Shown here piece by piece: positions 35,710-45,816 of a stretch of DNA of 64,000 nucleotides (within the stretch, counting starts at the first letter, position 1; each line of letters starts with the position of its first letter). The DNA is from Polytrichum commune. Taxonomy: Eukaryota; Streptophyta; Polytrichopsida; Polytrichales; Polytrichaceae. The notes under the pieces are model-generated. The model did no database searches. It was given only the letters and a program-made list of their open reading frames with translations, and had not been told where the DNA came from. The DNA is taken from positions 68,238,033 to 68,302,032 of the forward strand of contig OX485804.1 in assembly GCA_950295325.1 (NCBI GenBank). Reading direction: 5' to 3'. The translations under genes were made by a program, and so were the position numbers.

Positions 35710-36790
35710 TTCAGTTTTCTACTTGCGACATTGCCGGTTGCCAATAAAGATTTGTATTCAACTGCTCGTTCCAATATTTTGGTTGTTGTTGTTGTTGTTG
35801 TAAGGTTTTTGAGAAGAACCTCGTGGAGGTCGATGTGATGTTTTAACGAAATGCACTTCAAGTAATGCATGTATAGTCGCGTGGACTTCTCGAGCTGGAT
35901 GCGACTCAATATTCTTGAACAACTGTTGGTGTTTCTTTGTCAAAAAAATGTAAGATATGAGATGTAAGTGCTTCTTAAGTTTCATGTTCCTAGATTGTTG
36001 TGATAATATAGATGTAGTTGGGGGGAAAGGTAGATAATGTCTTCTTAATGAGTTCAGTTTCTTTAATGGTTTGTCCGCAGAGTCGAAGCTGAGCAGTGAT
36101 TCGGTGAAGCTCGGAGTTGAAGGAAACGAAGCCAAAACAATCCAACATTCTTAAATTCATCTAATCACTGCGGGCTTGAGGCATGAAAATAGTTTGTTGG
36201 TGGTGAAAACACACATATAGTTGACTCCAAAGGTTAGCTAGATCATCAACTTGAATATATTGCAAGCGTAGTGAGGGATCGAGGTGGCGGCGCAAGATAA
36301 GTAAGGCTTACCATCTGCATACAGGGGAAAAATCAACAACTTCTTTAACATTCAAAGTGTTCGCCAAGTCTTTGGCGGATAAAACTGTCTTGGCATCGTT
36401 CAACCACCCCAGAAAATTAGATCTGTTTGAGTTTAAAGCAGGAAATAGTAAGGGTTAAAGGCAAAAACCGACAGCCGAACTTTGTGTTGACATTACTACG
36501 GCGTTAGCTGGACTTTGTGGGATGCGACGCGGTGCCACAAAAGAAGAAAGATACATGTGTAAATAAAAAGAAAACAGATGCCGATTGTAAATACAACTGT
36601 AGCATAGTGTTGACACAGTAGCTATGGCGCGAACAAATTTAAGTAAAGAGTAATCCGACGTCGAACAACGGTAGAATAAAACTATCTAAGAGAACTCAAA
36701 CTATCTAAGAACGGTAGACTAAAGATCAAAAGAAGTTTTGAAAGAGCACAAGAGCTAAAGTGCTGATAACGTGTTATGGATAAATACAAG
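35700..36790 (-). pseudogene. Decayed Ty1/copia gag region (UBN2-type) with leader
   Basis: The minus-strand frame contains FNSELHRITAQLRLCGQTIK and LIKKTLSTFPPN, which match the UBN2-type gag of plant copia elements. Upstream pieces include FHHQQTIFMPQARSD and the probable region around 36,300-36,440. Frameshifts and stops interrupt it, with the pieces alternating between at least two frames. The motif AACACGTTATCAGCAC at about 36,763-36,778 (minus) resembles the leader that precedes gag in many copia elements. No pol follows before 35,700. Confidence 0.6.
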
Positions 36791-36799
36791 TTTTGCATT

Positions 36800-37904
36800 G
36801 CCATCTTGATGCAAACCCGTGTACTTGAATCTATTTTCATCAAGGTGTGATTACGTAGGAACATGTCTCCAATGATCCCCAACATCTGCTTACCCTTGAT
36901 TGTCAAACACCTGTACAAATCTAATGCCTCCAAAGATGTATTTGACCATGGAGAAGTGAACACCATTTCATCGTACTCTACACAATCTTGGTTGTTTTCC
37001 TATAGCATGGCTAAAAATGCTAGATTCAAGGAGATCAAAAAAAAATTAGATCGCAACTCGGTGGTCAAATGGTCCATCCATTCATTTTCCCCTCATAGGC
37101 TTGCTGAGCAATCCTGGATTTCGGGGTGAAGGAGGGAAGTGTTGGGGTGGCGTTTGCAGGAAGCATCAGGAACCAAGGCTCCCACCATCGGTGTCATCAG
37201 AGTGCCCCCTATTATAAGCCTCTCAAAGACAATGTTGTTGCACAATTCCCCACACATATGCCATGTTGCTGTGAATCTCTGGGGTTGGGCACATGTGGTG
37301 CTGAAACAGATATAAACTTTCTCAAAAACTGGTTCTCTATTTACACATGGAACTTCTAAGACTTACTCCACATATAGCTCGATCCTACTCCAGACCAAAC
37401 TCTACTTCATTGTTCTGTGCAAATAAACAGTAACATCATCTCCACATGTCCCACACAGAAAGGTAAATAGATTCAGATAACATCATCTCCACTCAACCGT
37501 GAGCAAAGAGATCTTTTTATTAGAGACGAAAGTGTCTACCATGGCCAGAAACTTGAGACCTAGTTCCAACACATGGAGAGTCACTGGCCAGGAGAGGAAA
37601 AGCTAGAAAGAAAGAAAGGAAAAAGCTGTCTGCCCCGGTGCGGTGAGCGTGGAAGTATATCACCTGTTGAGAACTAATTCTTGGCAGGAAAACTCCATTC
37701 TTTGCAAGTAACTCAATTCTTGGCAAGTAATTCACTAATGGTCACATCGTGCTCACAATTCGGGGAATGAGGGGGAAAAGGGAGGTCCTTAACTTTAATC
37801 GGAAAAGGTTATTGGCAGAAAGGGTGGGGTGCGGAATGGTGAATGTGAAAGGAAAAAGGTAAACGTAAAAGAGGAATAAAGTGGGAAAATTTCTAGGGTT
37901 ATCA
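36800..37904. other. Intergenic, no gene supported
   Basis: Contains open frames of under 90 codons on both strands that disagree with each other and lack splice context. Its left end may hold the LTR of the decayed copia remnant. Confidence 0.35.
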
Positions 37905-38585
37905 GTGCCCAGCCGGCGGATTGCTATACCATGTAGCCGTGGGCCCCGCTTCCTGGGAAACGGGGGCTCCTACCACCCAGGTTGCCAACCGGCCCCGCTG
38001 GGCACAAGGCTGCGGCGGCACAACCTAGGCCGCCACATGGCGATGGCTGGGCCCTCGTAACTTTTGTAGGTTAAGTTTTTTTTTCCTTGAATTTTTTTGT
38101 GCTTGTTGGAGCTTAAGGACCAGGGGTGTTTCAAGAGTTTAGAGCTTTAGTTTTTTTTTCTTTTTTTCAAACACCGCTTCAATTTGGCGTGTTTTCTCCG
38201 GGATTAATTTGTGGGGTTTGGATCAATTTAATCGAGATAGATGATATGGACATTGTAATGTTTTTTTTGTTTTTTTTAATCGTGGATGCGGATACAAGCC
38301 TTGTTCGGCGCGTGAAGAGGTTGCGGACTCTCAACAGACTTTGCACTGTCTCCGAGACATCTCTCGCGTCTCGGATGCTGCCCATAATTTTATCAATGGT
38401 TGCGCACACAGTAAGGGGTCCCGGACGTGAATGGTGGAAGGTGACTCACCAGTGCACACATTGGCAAGAGATCAAGGACAATGCTTGACAAACAAGCACA
38501 AAATTTCGTGACGACAAATACAAACTAGCATATCGAATGCCTTCTGCGGAATTTGATTCATTGTCATAGAAATTGAATAATTACA
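37905..38585. repeat. Left terminal inverted repeat of the Harbinger element
   Basis: It matches the right arm inverted through GCCGCCACATGGCGATGGCT, TTGTAGGTTAAG, AGAGTTTAGAGCTTTAG and the transposase N-terminal coding stretch at 38,280-38,580 (plus strand). That stretch reads DADTSLVRRVKRLRTL ... VAHTVRGPGREWW ... DDKYKLAYRM before stopping. So the arm carries a second copy of the transposase start. Confidence 0.8.
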
Positions 38586-39042
38586 TAGTACAAACAAAGA
38601 TAACAACACAATAACAAAACCAAATTCGGTATTGAATAATTTAAGAGCCCACAAAAAGCCGAAATAATGCCAACATAGTGAAAACCAATATTCCAAATGT
38701 GATTAAACCATCATCTACATTGCGAAATATATTTACATATCATAGTAATCTTTATATGAAAAAATATATATTTGTAAACTATTAATAGCATTTAAAAAAA
38801 TGCACACACATGTGGCAACATAAAGAAATGACAAAACCAAATCAAAATCAAATATACTACATGAGGGAAGAGACGTAGTAGCACTTTTAAAACAATAACA
38901 TATAAAACGATAGAATATCTAAAACAAAAAATCATATATATAATCCATTATAATGCTCATCCATTCACTCCGAAATAAGCAAGATTTTGTTGGCCATCAT
39001 CGTAGAAAACAAAGTTGCAATGGCCATCTAGGTAGCCCTCGC

Positions 39043-40004
39043 TTAGCGACGAGACTCGGTCTCAATCTCCTCAAGCCGTAATGTCATGCGCTCATTAGAG
39101 TCAATCAATAACTGTGTCATGCGTTCAGCAGACTGCATATTGTGTTGCTCTACCTTCGCGGTGTCCTCTGCAAAGCTATTGATGGCGCTCGCCAAAGAAA
39201 TGGTGTCAGTGAGGGTACGTTTCCTAGCGTTCGATTTCCCTGCAACTCCAGGTCGCATGCATGAAGCAGACTTCGGCGAAAGATGATTATGCGTTGAGCT
39301 ATCGCGTACATGTTGTGAACCTGCAATGTCGGGTATGTTCACAGTCTCGGGGTCCACATCAACAAGATGATCCAGTGTAGGCGATGCGCGACCAATATGA
39401 GATTCCCCAATATCCTCAACATGTACCATGAGAACGAAACTTTCTCCCTGCGCAAGCTCCCCCAGGAGGGACGACCTTGGTCGCAACCCCCCACCAAACC
39501 ATCTCCATTTGCGGTGTCGCCCATGATATATTTCATGCGCTTAAACCACACCTACGTAAAGCCACTGCCGCCAATTTGCTCCTCCGGTAGGGTCTTTTGA
39601 CGCCGGTACTCTGCCTTCAACTTTTCAATCTTATACTTGATATGAGTATCCACCCGCCGGAGCTCAGTAGACATTTGTCTTGTGTGTTCGATCCGGATGC
39701 GGGTTCAATGACGGGCGGCTAGTAACCTCATTTTACAATGCATCCACTCTACCTTGTACAAGTATAATATGTTTGCAATGGCGACATCGTTCTTCCTCCC
39801 ACCGGGATGAACATCCACAACTCCCAACGCGGGTTTCTTTCTCCCCACATACTTCTTAGGTTGAATACCCGGTCCCACAACTAGAGGTGGCACCCCAAAA
39901 ACACTAGGATGAGCAACCGGGGCAACGGCAGGCACAATCATATCTCCAATAGGCCCCTCCATCGATTCCACGAAAGCCTTAAAATTTGGATTAAAACTCA
40001 ACAC
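39043..40004 (-). pseudogene. Harbinger Myb/SANT-like DNA-binding ORF, broken
   Basis: Three consecutive minus-strand pieces make one coding-like run. It starts at MLSFNPNFKAFVESMEGPIG, passes KYKIEKLKAEYRRQ and WFKRMKYIMGDTA, and ends with a Glu/Arg-rich helix (TQLLIDSNERMTLRLEEIE). LKAEYR...W is typical of the Myb/SANT-like protein that accompanies PIF/Harbinger transposases and binds the TIRs. In-frame stops at about 39,705 and 39,555 and a frame change near 39,480 disable it. The final 147-codon piece is open. Confidence 0.55.
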
Positions 40005-40014
40005 ATGGAAATAC

Positions 40015-40653
40015 GTTAACTAGCCAATGCAATGTATGGTACCAAAGAACATGCAAATTCGAGCAAATGACAATCAAATAACCGAGTACGTGCGGAAATC
40101 TAAATCTGACTGAAAATTGAGGAAAAAACTTTTGGAATCCCTAAATATGCTGTGCAGAAAGAATGATGTGGTCACTTGGAGCAGTAAAAAAACTGCGGTA
40201 AAAATTTGAATCTATTGCTTCGGGATAAAACGCAATGCATTTTTTACTGCACCGAGTAAAAACCCTGGCATCTTGCGCGGCGGCCCAATCTGGGCGTTTG
40301 TAGCTTATATGTTGTACCCTGTCGCCTCCCATTTTGGCTGCAAGACAACACTTGAACCTCATGTGCCCAACATTTGGGCCTCATGTGCCAGGGTTTTACT
40401 CGGTGCAATAAAAACTGCACTACGTTTTATCCTAAAGTAGTAAAAACTTAAATTTTTACCATATTTTTATACACAATTTTTTTACTGCTCCGAGTGGACA
40501 CAACAGTCTGTCTGCACAACATATTTAGGGATTCCAGGAGTTTTTTCTCAGTTTTCAGTCAGATTTGAATTTCCGCACGTGCTCGGTTAATTGATTGTCA
40601 TTTGCTCGAATTTGCATGTTTTTTGGTGCCGTACATTGCATTGGCTAGTTAGC
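40015..40653. mobile_element. Foldback (inverted-repeat) insertion, ~640 bp
   Basis: The arms 40,015-40,275 and 40,390-40,653 are inverted copies, sharing TTAACTAGCCAATGCAATGT, GCAAATTCGAGCAAATGACA, ACCGAG(T/C)ACGTGCGGAAAT and TTTTTACTGC. A ~110-bp loop separates them. It sits directly after the transposase fragment and may have truncated it. No TSD could be confirmed. Confidence 0.65.
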
Positions 40654-40666
40654 GTCATTCCTTGTG

Positions 40667-41088
40667 TTAGATTTGTGTAGTATCACGTCGACTTGGCTTC
40701 GTTTTCATGGGAATGTGGGTGCCGTCGATAGAGCCAGTCACGTTGGGAAGCCCGCACACATACTGGAATCTATCGACAATATGTTGCAATCGTGGTCCGT
40801 GAGGTATAGATATATATTTAGCAAAAAAATTCTGCTCATAAGATAAAACGCCAACAACTAGATCAACGTATTTACGAATGGTAGACGCTCAAACTCCGAA
40901 TCTATCGGCGAACAATCTGACACTTAAATCATGAACCAGACGGAACACAACTATACCTACAATCATATCTACAGGCAGAGGCTCTCGTACGAACATAAGA
41001 GATTTGGATCAAATCCAAGGTTCAATTTCTGTGACAAGGAATCGAAATGCCGTATAAGACATTCGATATGCTAGTTTGTATTTGTCGT
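40667..41088 (-). pseudogene. PIF/Harbinger transposase fragment (DDE_Tnp_4 type)
   Basis: The minus-strand frame reads DKYKLAYRMSYTAFRFLVTE, then LPVDMIVGIVVFRLVHDLSV, FADRFGV, STIRKYVDLVVGVL and GLPNVTGSIDGTHIPMK. The last is the first catalytic Asp motif of HARBI1/PIF nucleases (IDGTHI). Two in-frame TGA codons lie before it, and the frame stops before the second and third catalytic residues. The N-terminal part continues in the right TIR at 42,069-42,384, split from this piece by the solo LTR. It is inactive. Confidence 0.8.
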
Positions 41089-42063
41089 TGTCACAACCCT
41101 TGCTAGCCCCCCCTTGACCATCTTGCCAATTTTCAATTCTAGCAAAGGTTACGAGTGGCTAACCCTTCGCATACCGCCGTGCTAATGGTTAGCTTCTTTA
41201 ACCCCGGACCAATAGTTCATAGGAGGGAACCAACCCTCCTACTTTGCTTTCGGGACTCACCCCTTAATCGGTAACCCATTTCCCCAATGTGGACTTCCAT
41301 CCATGGAAGTCCAATCCTATGTTGATCATCGCGTTGCCGGAGCAACACTACAACAACCCGAACCATACTAGGCAACTATGGCCTCACAATAGGCCAAAGC
41401 CCATGGAGGCCTTGCCGTTCGGCCTCGGGTGGGTGAGGCCACACCACCTCACCCATATAAGCCTCTAGGACTCTACGCGGGGCCCCTACCCCACCGTCAA
41501 CCAACCTCTTGTCTCTCTACCAAGAGTTGGGGCCAAGTGGACATTTTCCCTTAGCCGCTGGGCCTAGAAGCCCCCAGCAGCTTCAGACCATCATAACTTC
41601 CTTGTATGATGTCTGATTCCAGCAACCAACCACTCCATCTTCATCTACGCTTCACGTAGATGCCGATGGACTCCTCACTTGCCCCATTTGGGCAAGTGGT
41701 GAGGAAGTTATGCCTGTTTGAACCTTGGCAGTCCCGGGAATCACTCGCAGGCACTGCTGTACCAGGGCGCTGTCCCGGGACAGCGCCCCACTCAAATGGC
41801 CATAACTCCTAGCTCACACCTCCGATTGAGGTGTTCTTGAGCTTTCTAGAATCACCACGCCATGAGCTACGCATAGCTCATGGCCTTACCCTTGTGCCTC
41901 CTAGTCTTCGTGGATGGGAGGCGTTCCCAACGCCCGGGGACCTCACCCACACTAGGATCACTTGGGCCCTCTCACCAACGGCGCCACAAGTCCCGGGTGT
42001 CACTCCGGGGTCCCCCTTGTGCCCATGGTGTTTCGGGCACTCCTCATGGAGAGGTGCGCGACA
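41089..42063 (-). mobile_element. Solo LTR, 975 bp, TSD GTCGT
   Basis: It begins TGTCACAACCCTTGC and ends ...GGTGCGCGACA, with TG...CA termini. Exact 5-bp direct repeats GTCGT flank it at 41,084-41,088 and 42,064-42,068. It interrupts the Harbinger transposase precisely between D and KYKLAYRM. No internal gag-pol, PBS or PPT exists, so it is a solo LTR left by LTR-LTR recombination. Superfamily is undetermined, and strand is nominal. Confidence 0.8.
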
Positions 42064-42068
42064 GTCGT

Positions 42069-42649
42069 CACGATATTTTGTGCTTGTTTGCCAAGCATTG
42101 CCCTCGATCTCTTGCCAATGTGTGCACTGGTGAGGCTTATTTCACCATTCACGTCCGGGACCCCTTACTGTGTGCGCAACCATCGATAAAATTATGGGCA
42201 ACACCTGAGACGCGAGAGATGTGTCGGAGACAGTGTAAACTCCGTCGAGAGTCCGCAACCTCTTCACGCGCCGAACAAGGCTTGTATCCGCATCCACGAT
42301 GAAAAATAAAAACATTACAATGTCCATATCATCCATCTCGATTAAATTGATCCAAAACCCACAAATTAATCCCGGAGAAAACACGCCAAATTAAAGCGGT
42401 GTTTTAAAAACAACCTAAAGCTCTAAACTCTTGAAACACCCCTGATCCTTAAGCTCCAACAAGCACAAAAAAATTCAAGGAAAAAAAAACCTTAACCTAC
42501 AAAAGTTACGGGGGCCCAGCCATCGCCATGTGGCGGCCCAGGCTGTGCTGCCGCAGCCTTGCGCCCAACGGGGCCGGCTGGCAGGAACCCCCGTTTCTTG
42601 GGAAGCGGGGCCCGCGGCTGCAGGGTACAACAGTGCGCCGGCTGGGCAC
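42069..42649. repeat. Right terminal inverted repeat with transposase N-terminus
   Basis: Inverted copy of 37,905-38,585. On the minus strand it encodes VDADTSLVRRVKRLRTLDG and VAHTVRGPGREW before the frame breaks, then meets the solo LTR. Plus-strand ORFs here are shadows. Confidence 0.75.
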
Positions 42650-42779
42650 CATATGTGCCCAGCCCCTCTGTCTCTGTTTCCGCAAGTCCTCGGGAGATTC
42701 CCTCTCCTCACTCCTCAATACTGCTAGAACCTTGAGTTGTCCTCCCAAATTCCTGACTGGGCGCTGTAAAACATACACT

Positions 42780-44300
42780 CCCAAGAGATTGTGGTCCCTC
42801 TACAAAGATTCTTGATGATTTAGTAAACTGGACAGTGCATTCACCAGGTGCAGATCCGCGGTTGCACGGAATGGCACATGCTCCGCCTTGAACACTCGTA
42901 GGCGTCGAGTGGGAGCGAAGTCTTTCAGACAAGCCAGGAGATGACCCTGCCATATCGCACCACAATAAACTTCACAGTGCTTGGGCTTGAAATCCAGAAA
43001 AGGACCATTTCAATGTCCAAGGAGAACTAGCTTTGAATCTACAAATGCTCGGGAAATGGTAGAAGCGCCATTCTTAAACTGACCCTGACGTCACCAGTAA
43101 GTTCACTTTCCCCATAGCGCATATCAATCAATTGGACATCACTTCCATTGATGTGGTCATCATCATCAAGTGCATTGATCATCGTTTCAACTCAGCCAGC
43201 CCAACGCCATTCCTTTGACATCTGGACTACTATCCTTAGAATGAGAGTACACTACTGTGGGAGTTGACTACATTCTGGAACATAATTTTGCAAAAAAGCA
43301 TGAACAATTGTCCATCCGCAAACAATTCTTGGAGACCGGGTTGTCACCCTGTTCAAAGCCAGGCATTCTACAAATACCTGCACTGTGACGGAGTACTTGC
43401 AAGGCGCCCAAGAGAGCCAATGAGGAAGCACCTCCCTGCAAAGATTGCATTCGATCAAGTGCACATCTACAAAGGTGGGTCGCACTTTGAGTAAAAACTG
43501 TATACCTTATTAAAAAGCATTCATGAGCAAATCTCGCAATCTCTACTCAAATCATGATCATGATGGTCAACTCAAACCAACGGTCTGACCTTAAAAGCGA
43601 GTGACCTCTGCGCCAACCAAGAATGAAGCCGCTGCACTGGCCACGTTCATACCACTCTTGGCTCAAGAATCTGATCCCAAATGCACCTGCGCACTAAGAA
43701 GGATAGTGGTCCAACCAGGGCTAACACACAAATTCCCAAAAGATGAAGTTCTACAGAACCATCAGGAGTTTGCCAAGGGCTGGAACAAATTATATCGACT
43801 CCTGCAAAGACAAGCCTTTCTATGGGTGTGGCTAAAATGATCGAGAGAGACGCAGGAGAAAGGCAACGCACGGCGAACGGCGGAATTGAAGCAAGTGGGA
43901 CAGATACGAGGCTGAATAGAGATCGATCAACTGACACAGGAGTTTTGCAGTGTTGAGCTCTAAGGGAGAAAGTGTCGGCCTCGGCTCTCTAGCTGCTTCT
44001 GTCGTAGAGCTGCAGAGGGAGGAGTAGTAGCAGTACCGTGGCAAGAAAAGTGAGGAAGATGCCACTCGGATCCCACCCAGTTGTGTTCGCCGAGGCCCAC
44101 GCGGAATTGACAACTTCAAAGACGTACTCAACTTTAATTGACAATTTCCAGTGACCGAGTATGAGGTTAATGCGTGATGCAAAGCTACCACACACTTGAT
44201 CCGCCACTCTAGATTGAAGCTGGCGCTCGAAATGTGTGCAAAAGTGTGTAACGATCTGTTGGTTGGTTCTGAGTGTCTGTACCATGCCCAAGTGCCATGC
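42780..44300 (-). pseudogene. Possible exons of an unidentified gene, or remnant
   Basis: Several minus-strand segments look coding and end at splice-like sites. At 43,087-43,190 the frame contains ETMINALDDDDHINGSDV ... MRYGESELTGDVR, followed by GTCAGT. At about 43,380-43,450 there is GGASSLALLGALQVLRHSA between TTTGCAG and GTATTTG. At about 42,800-42,955 there is MAGSSPGLSERLRSHSTPTS onward. At 43,990-44,290 a frame ends in a hydrophobic run GIFLTFLATVLLLLLPLQL. Phases were not reconciled into one model and no family is recognised. The Harbinger right end lies about 100 bp downstream, so the 3' part may be lost. Confidence 0.3.
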
Positions 44301-44731
44301 GGGGATTCGGACTCTTTACCAATGCTTCATCAGCGGCCACTGGATACTGATATTTTGATATCCTCTCACACACCAATTCAAAGCCTACAAGGATGAAGGT
44401 CTAGTGAAGCGTACAGCAGCATCCCATGTGATGTGAACCTCAGATTTGTTTTTGTGGACATCGATGTGTTTCTTACGGGTCGAGGTTTATGTCTCCGAGC
44501 CTGTCGATGGTGAAGTGAAAGGTGACAAGATTGAATTCAAGAAGCCACGAGGACCTAATTTGAGCTACACTCGGTCGACGCCCCTCGTGCGATGCAATTC
44601 TGCCTCGTCGAGGTGTCTGTCATCAAGGGAAGATCACGAGACATAATTGTGACAATAAGCATGCTCTTTGTGCAGTGGCGTCGATTATTTTGAGACATTT
44701 TGTGTGTGGAATAGTTTGTCTATGGAGACTG

Positions 44732-44969
44732 TGTAGAAGACTAACTAACTGCCGAGACTAACACGCCGCTTAGAGACAGAACTCACTGGCTCGGAACATA
44801 CAGTTCAAATTAAGCCTCAAATGGTCTTGGGATATATACATGGTGTTAGCCCTAATTAATTAAATGCTAACCCTAACCAGTAATCCCTAACCCTAAACTA
44901 ATCCCCTACTCCTAAACCTAAGGAACTAATGTACACTTGGATGAAGCCTTGTAAGCAGATGGTCCAACA
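44732..44969 (-). repeat. 3' LTR of the copia element, 238 bp
   Basis: Identical base for base to 50,322-50,559. TGT...ACA ends. On the minus strand it contains TTTAGGGTTAGGGATTAC, a telo-box-like stretch, and GTATATATCCC, a likely TATA region. Confidence 0.97.
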
Positions 44970-44979
44970 CCCCCTCTTG
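44970..44979 (-). promoter_or_regulatory. Polypurine tract
   Basis: Minus-strand CAAGAGGGGG lies immediately 5' of the 3' LTR. This is the position and composition of the primer for plus-strand DNA synthesis in LTR retrotransposons. Confidence 0.75.
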
Positions 44980-45060
44980 CGAACAAGGCACTTGACTGAG
45001 CCTTAATTTAGCAGCAGTCGTTGACTTGAGAAACCTCAGAGAGAGAGAGAGAGTGACGCA

Positions 45061-45816
45061 ATGGATCTGCGCCTGAGAGAGATTACGTGGGTTCGATTAC
45101 TGTCGCTCCTGTTGTGGACGTTGTTGGTGATGCTGAAGAAAGCGATTACCCAGTTGATAGAAGTGGTTGAAAGAGGGGTCTTTGATGTGAGCACTCCGAT
45201 GGCAGGAAAGAGTGACCAAGATAATTCGAAAGGGAAGGCGACATTACTACCCCCTCTGAGTGACGAACTGGTCCTTTCGCGAATTTGGCCTTTAATGCAT
45301 CAGAGAGTAAACATCTCTCTCCTGTGGAGATTGAGGAGAGTGAATAAAACATGGAAGAGAAAGGTGGGAGATTCACTGGAGTGGGCAGCTGTAGATATAG
45401 TCAAAGTGGATACCCCTGGCCTCATTCGATATTTGAAGAAAATTGGTGAACTCCGCCCTTCGCTACGTGAACGAGTAGAGAGCGAATTGGATTCGCTTGC
45501 AGTGCTCCTCTGCGAGCATCTCTCCGATTTTGCCTCTTCGCCAAAGTTGTCTTCGTTGGATGCAGGTAGAATCGAGGTGTCCAAGGCCGTCGAAGAGGAG
45601 AGCAAGGTTGGCTCCTCGTCGAAAGGGGGTACAGGCAGTGCTGTGAAGAACAGGGGCTATGTTTGTAGGTGGATTGATTACACAGGGTTTGAGAATTTCC
45701 AGGAGAGAAGTAGAAATGAGTATGACTGGAGTGAGGAAGAAGAAATCGAGGCCTATGCGTCTTCTTCTGAGAGCTCAATGAGAGCATACTATCCCCGTCA
45801 TGCAGTGAGGTTTTGA
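45061..45816 (+). CDS. Antisense F-box-like ORF inside the copia element
   Basis: A 251-codon uninterrupted ORF on the strand opposite gag-pol. It fills nearly all of the 818 bp between the pol stop and the polypurine tract and overlaps the pol 3' end tail-to-tail by 19 bp. Residues ~1-35 contain a hydrophobic run (WVRLLSLLLWTLLVMLKK). A second Met at about residue 48 precedes an F-box-like helix set: LSDELVLSRIWPLM, then LLWRLRRVNKTWKRKV. F-box domains bind SKP1 in SCF ubiquitin ligases, and this match is partial. The C-terminal half is Ser/Glu-rich, ending SSMRAYYPRHAVRF. A GA-repeat leader (45,040-45,055) precedes the ATG. It could be a captured host gene or an accessory gene of the element. 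Intactness beside identical LTRs argues it was recently functional or recently acquired. Transcription is unproven. Confidence 0.6.
   Translation: MDLRLREITWVRLLSLLLWTLLVMLKKAITQLIEVVERGVFDVSTPMAGKSDQDNSKGKATLLPPLSDELVLSRIWPLMHQRVNISLLWRLRRVNKTWKRKVGDSLEWAAVDIVKVDTPGLIRYLKKIGELRPSLRERVESELDSLAVLLCEHLSDFASSPKLSSLDAGRIEVSKAVEEESKVGSSSKGGTGSAVKNRGYVCRWIDYTGFENFQERSRNEYDWSEEEEIEAYASSSESSMRAYYPRHAVRF

Larger units (their letters stand above)
37905..42649 (-). mobile_element. Decayed PIF/Harbinger element with ~0.6-kb TIRs
   Basis: The left arm (37,905 to about 38,585) is the inverted copy of the right arm (42,649 to 42,069, continuing past a nested LTR to about 41,010). The ends begin GTGCCCAGCCGGCG. 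It encodes a broken Harbinger-type transposase and a Myb/SANT-like ORF, the two-gene content of PIF/Harbinger elements. It is interrupted by a solo LTR (41,089-42,063) and a foldback (40,015-40,653). No matching TSD was found at the ends. Confidence 0.7.

Noticed and set aside
35758-36135. 125-codon minus-strand ORF as a gene
   Set aside because: It runs through the decayed copia gag and only part of it is in the gag frame. The Asn run is a CAA/GTT microsatellite in the wrong frame.
44840-44920. Interstitial telomere
   Set aside because: Only a few imperfect TTAGGG motifs, present in both LTRs of the same element, so it is LTR sequence and not a chromosome-end remnant.
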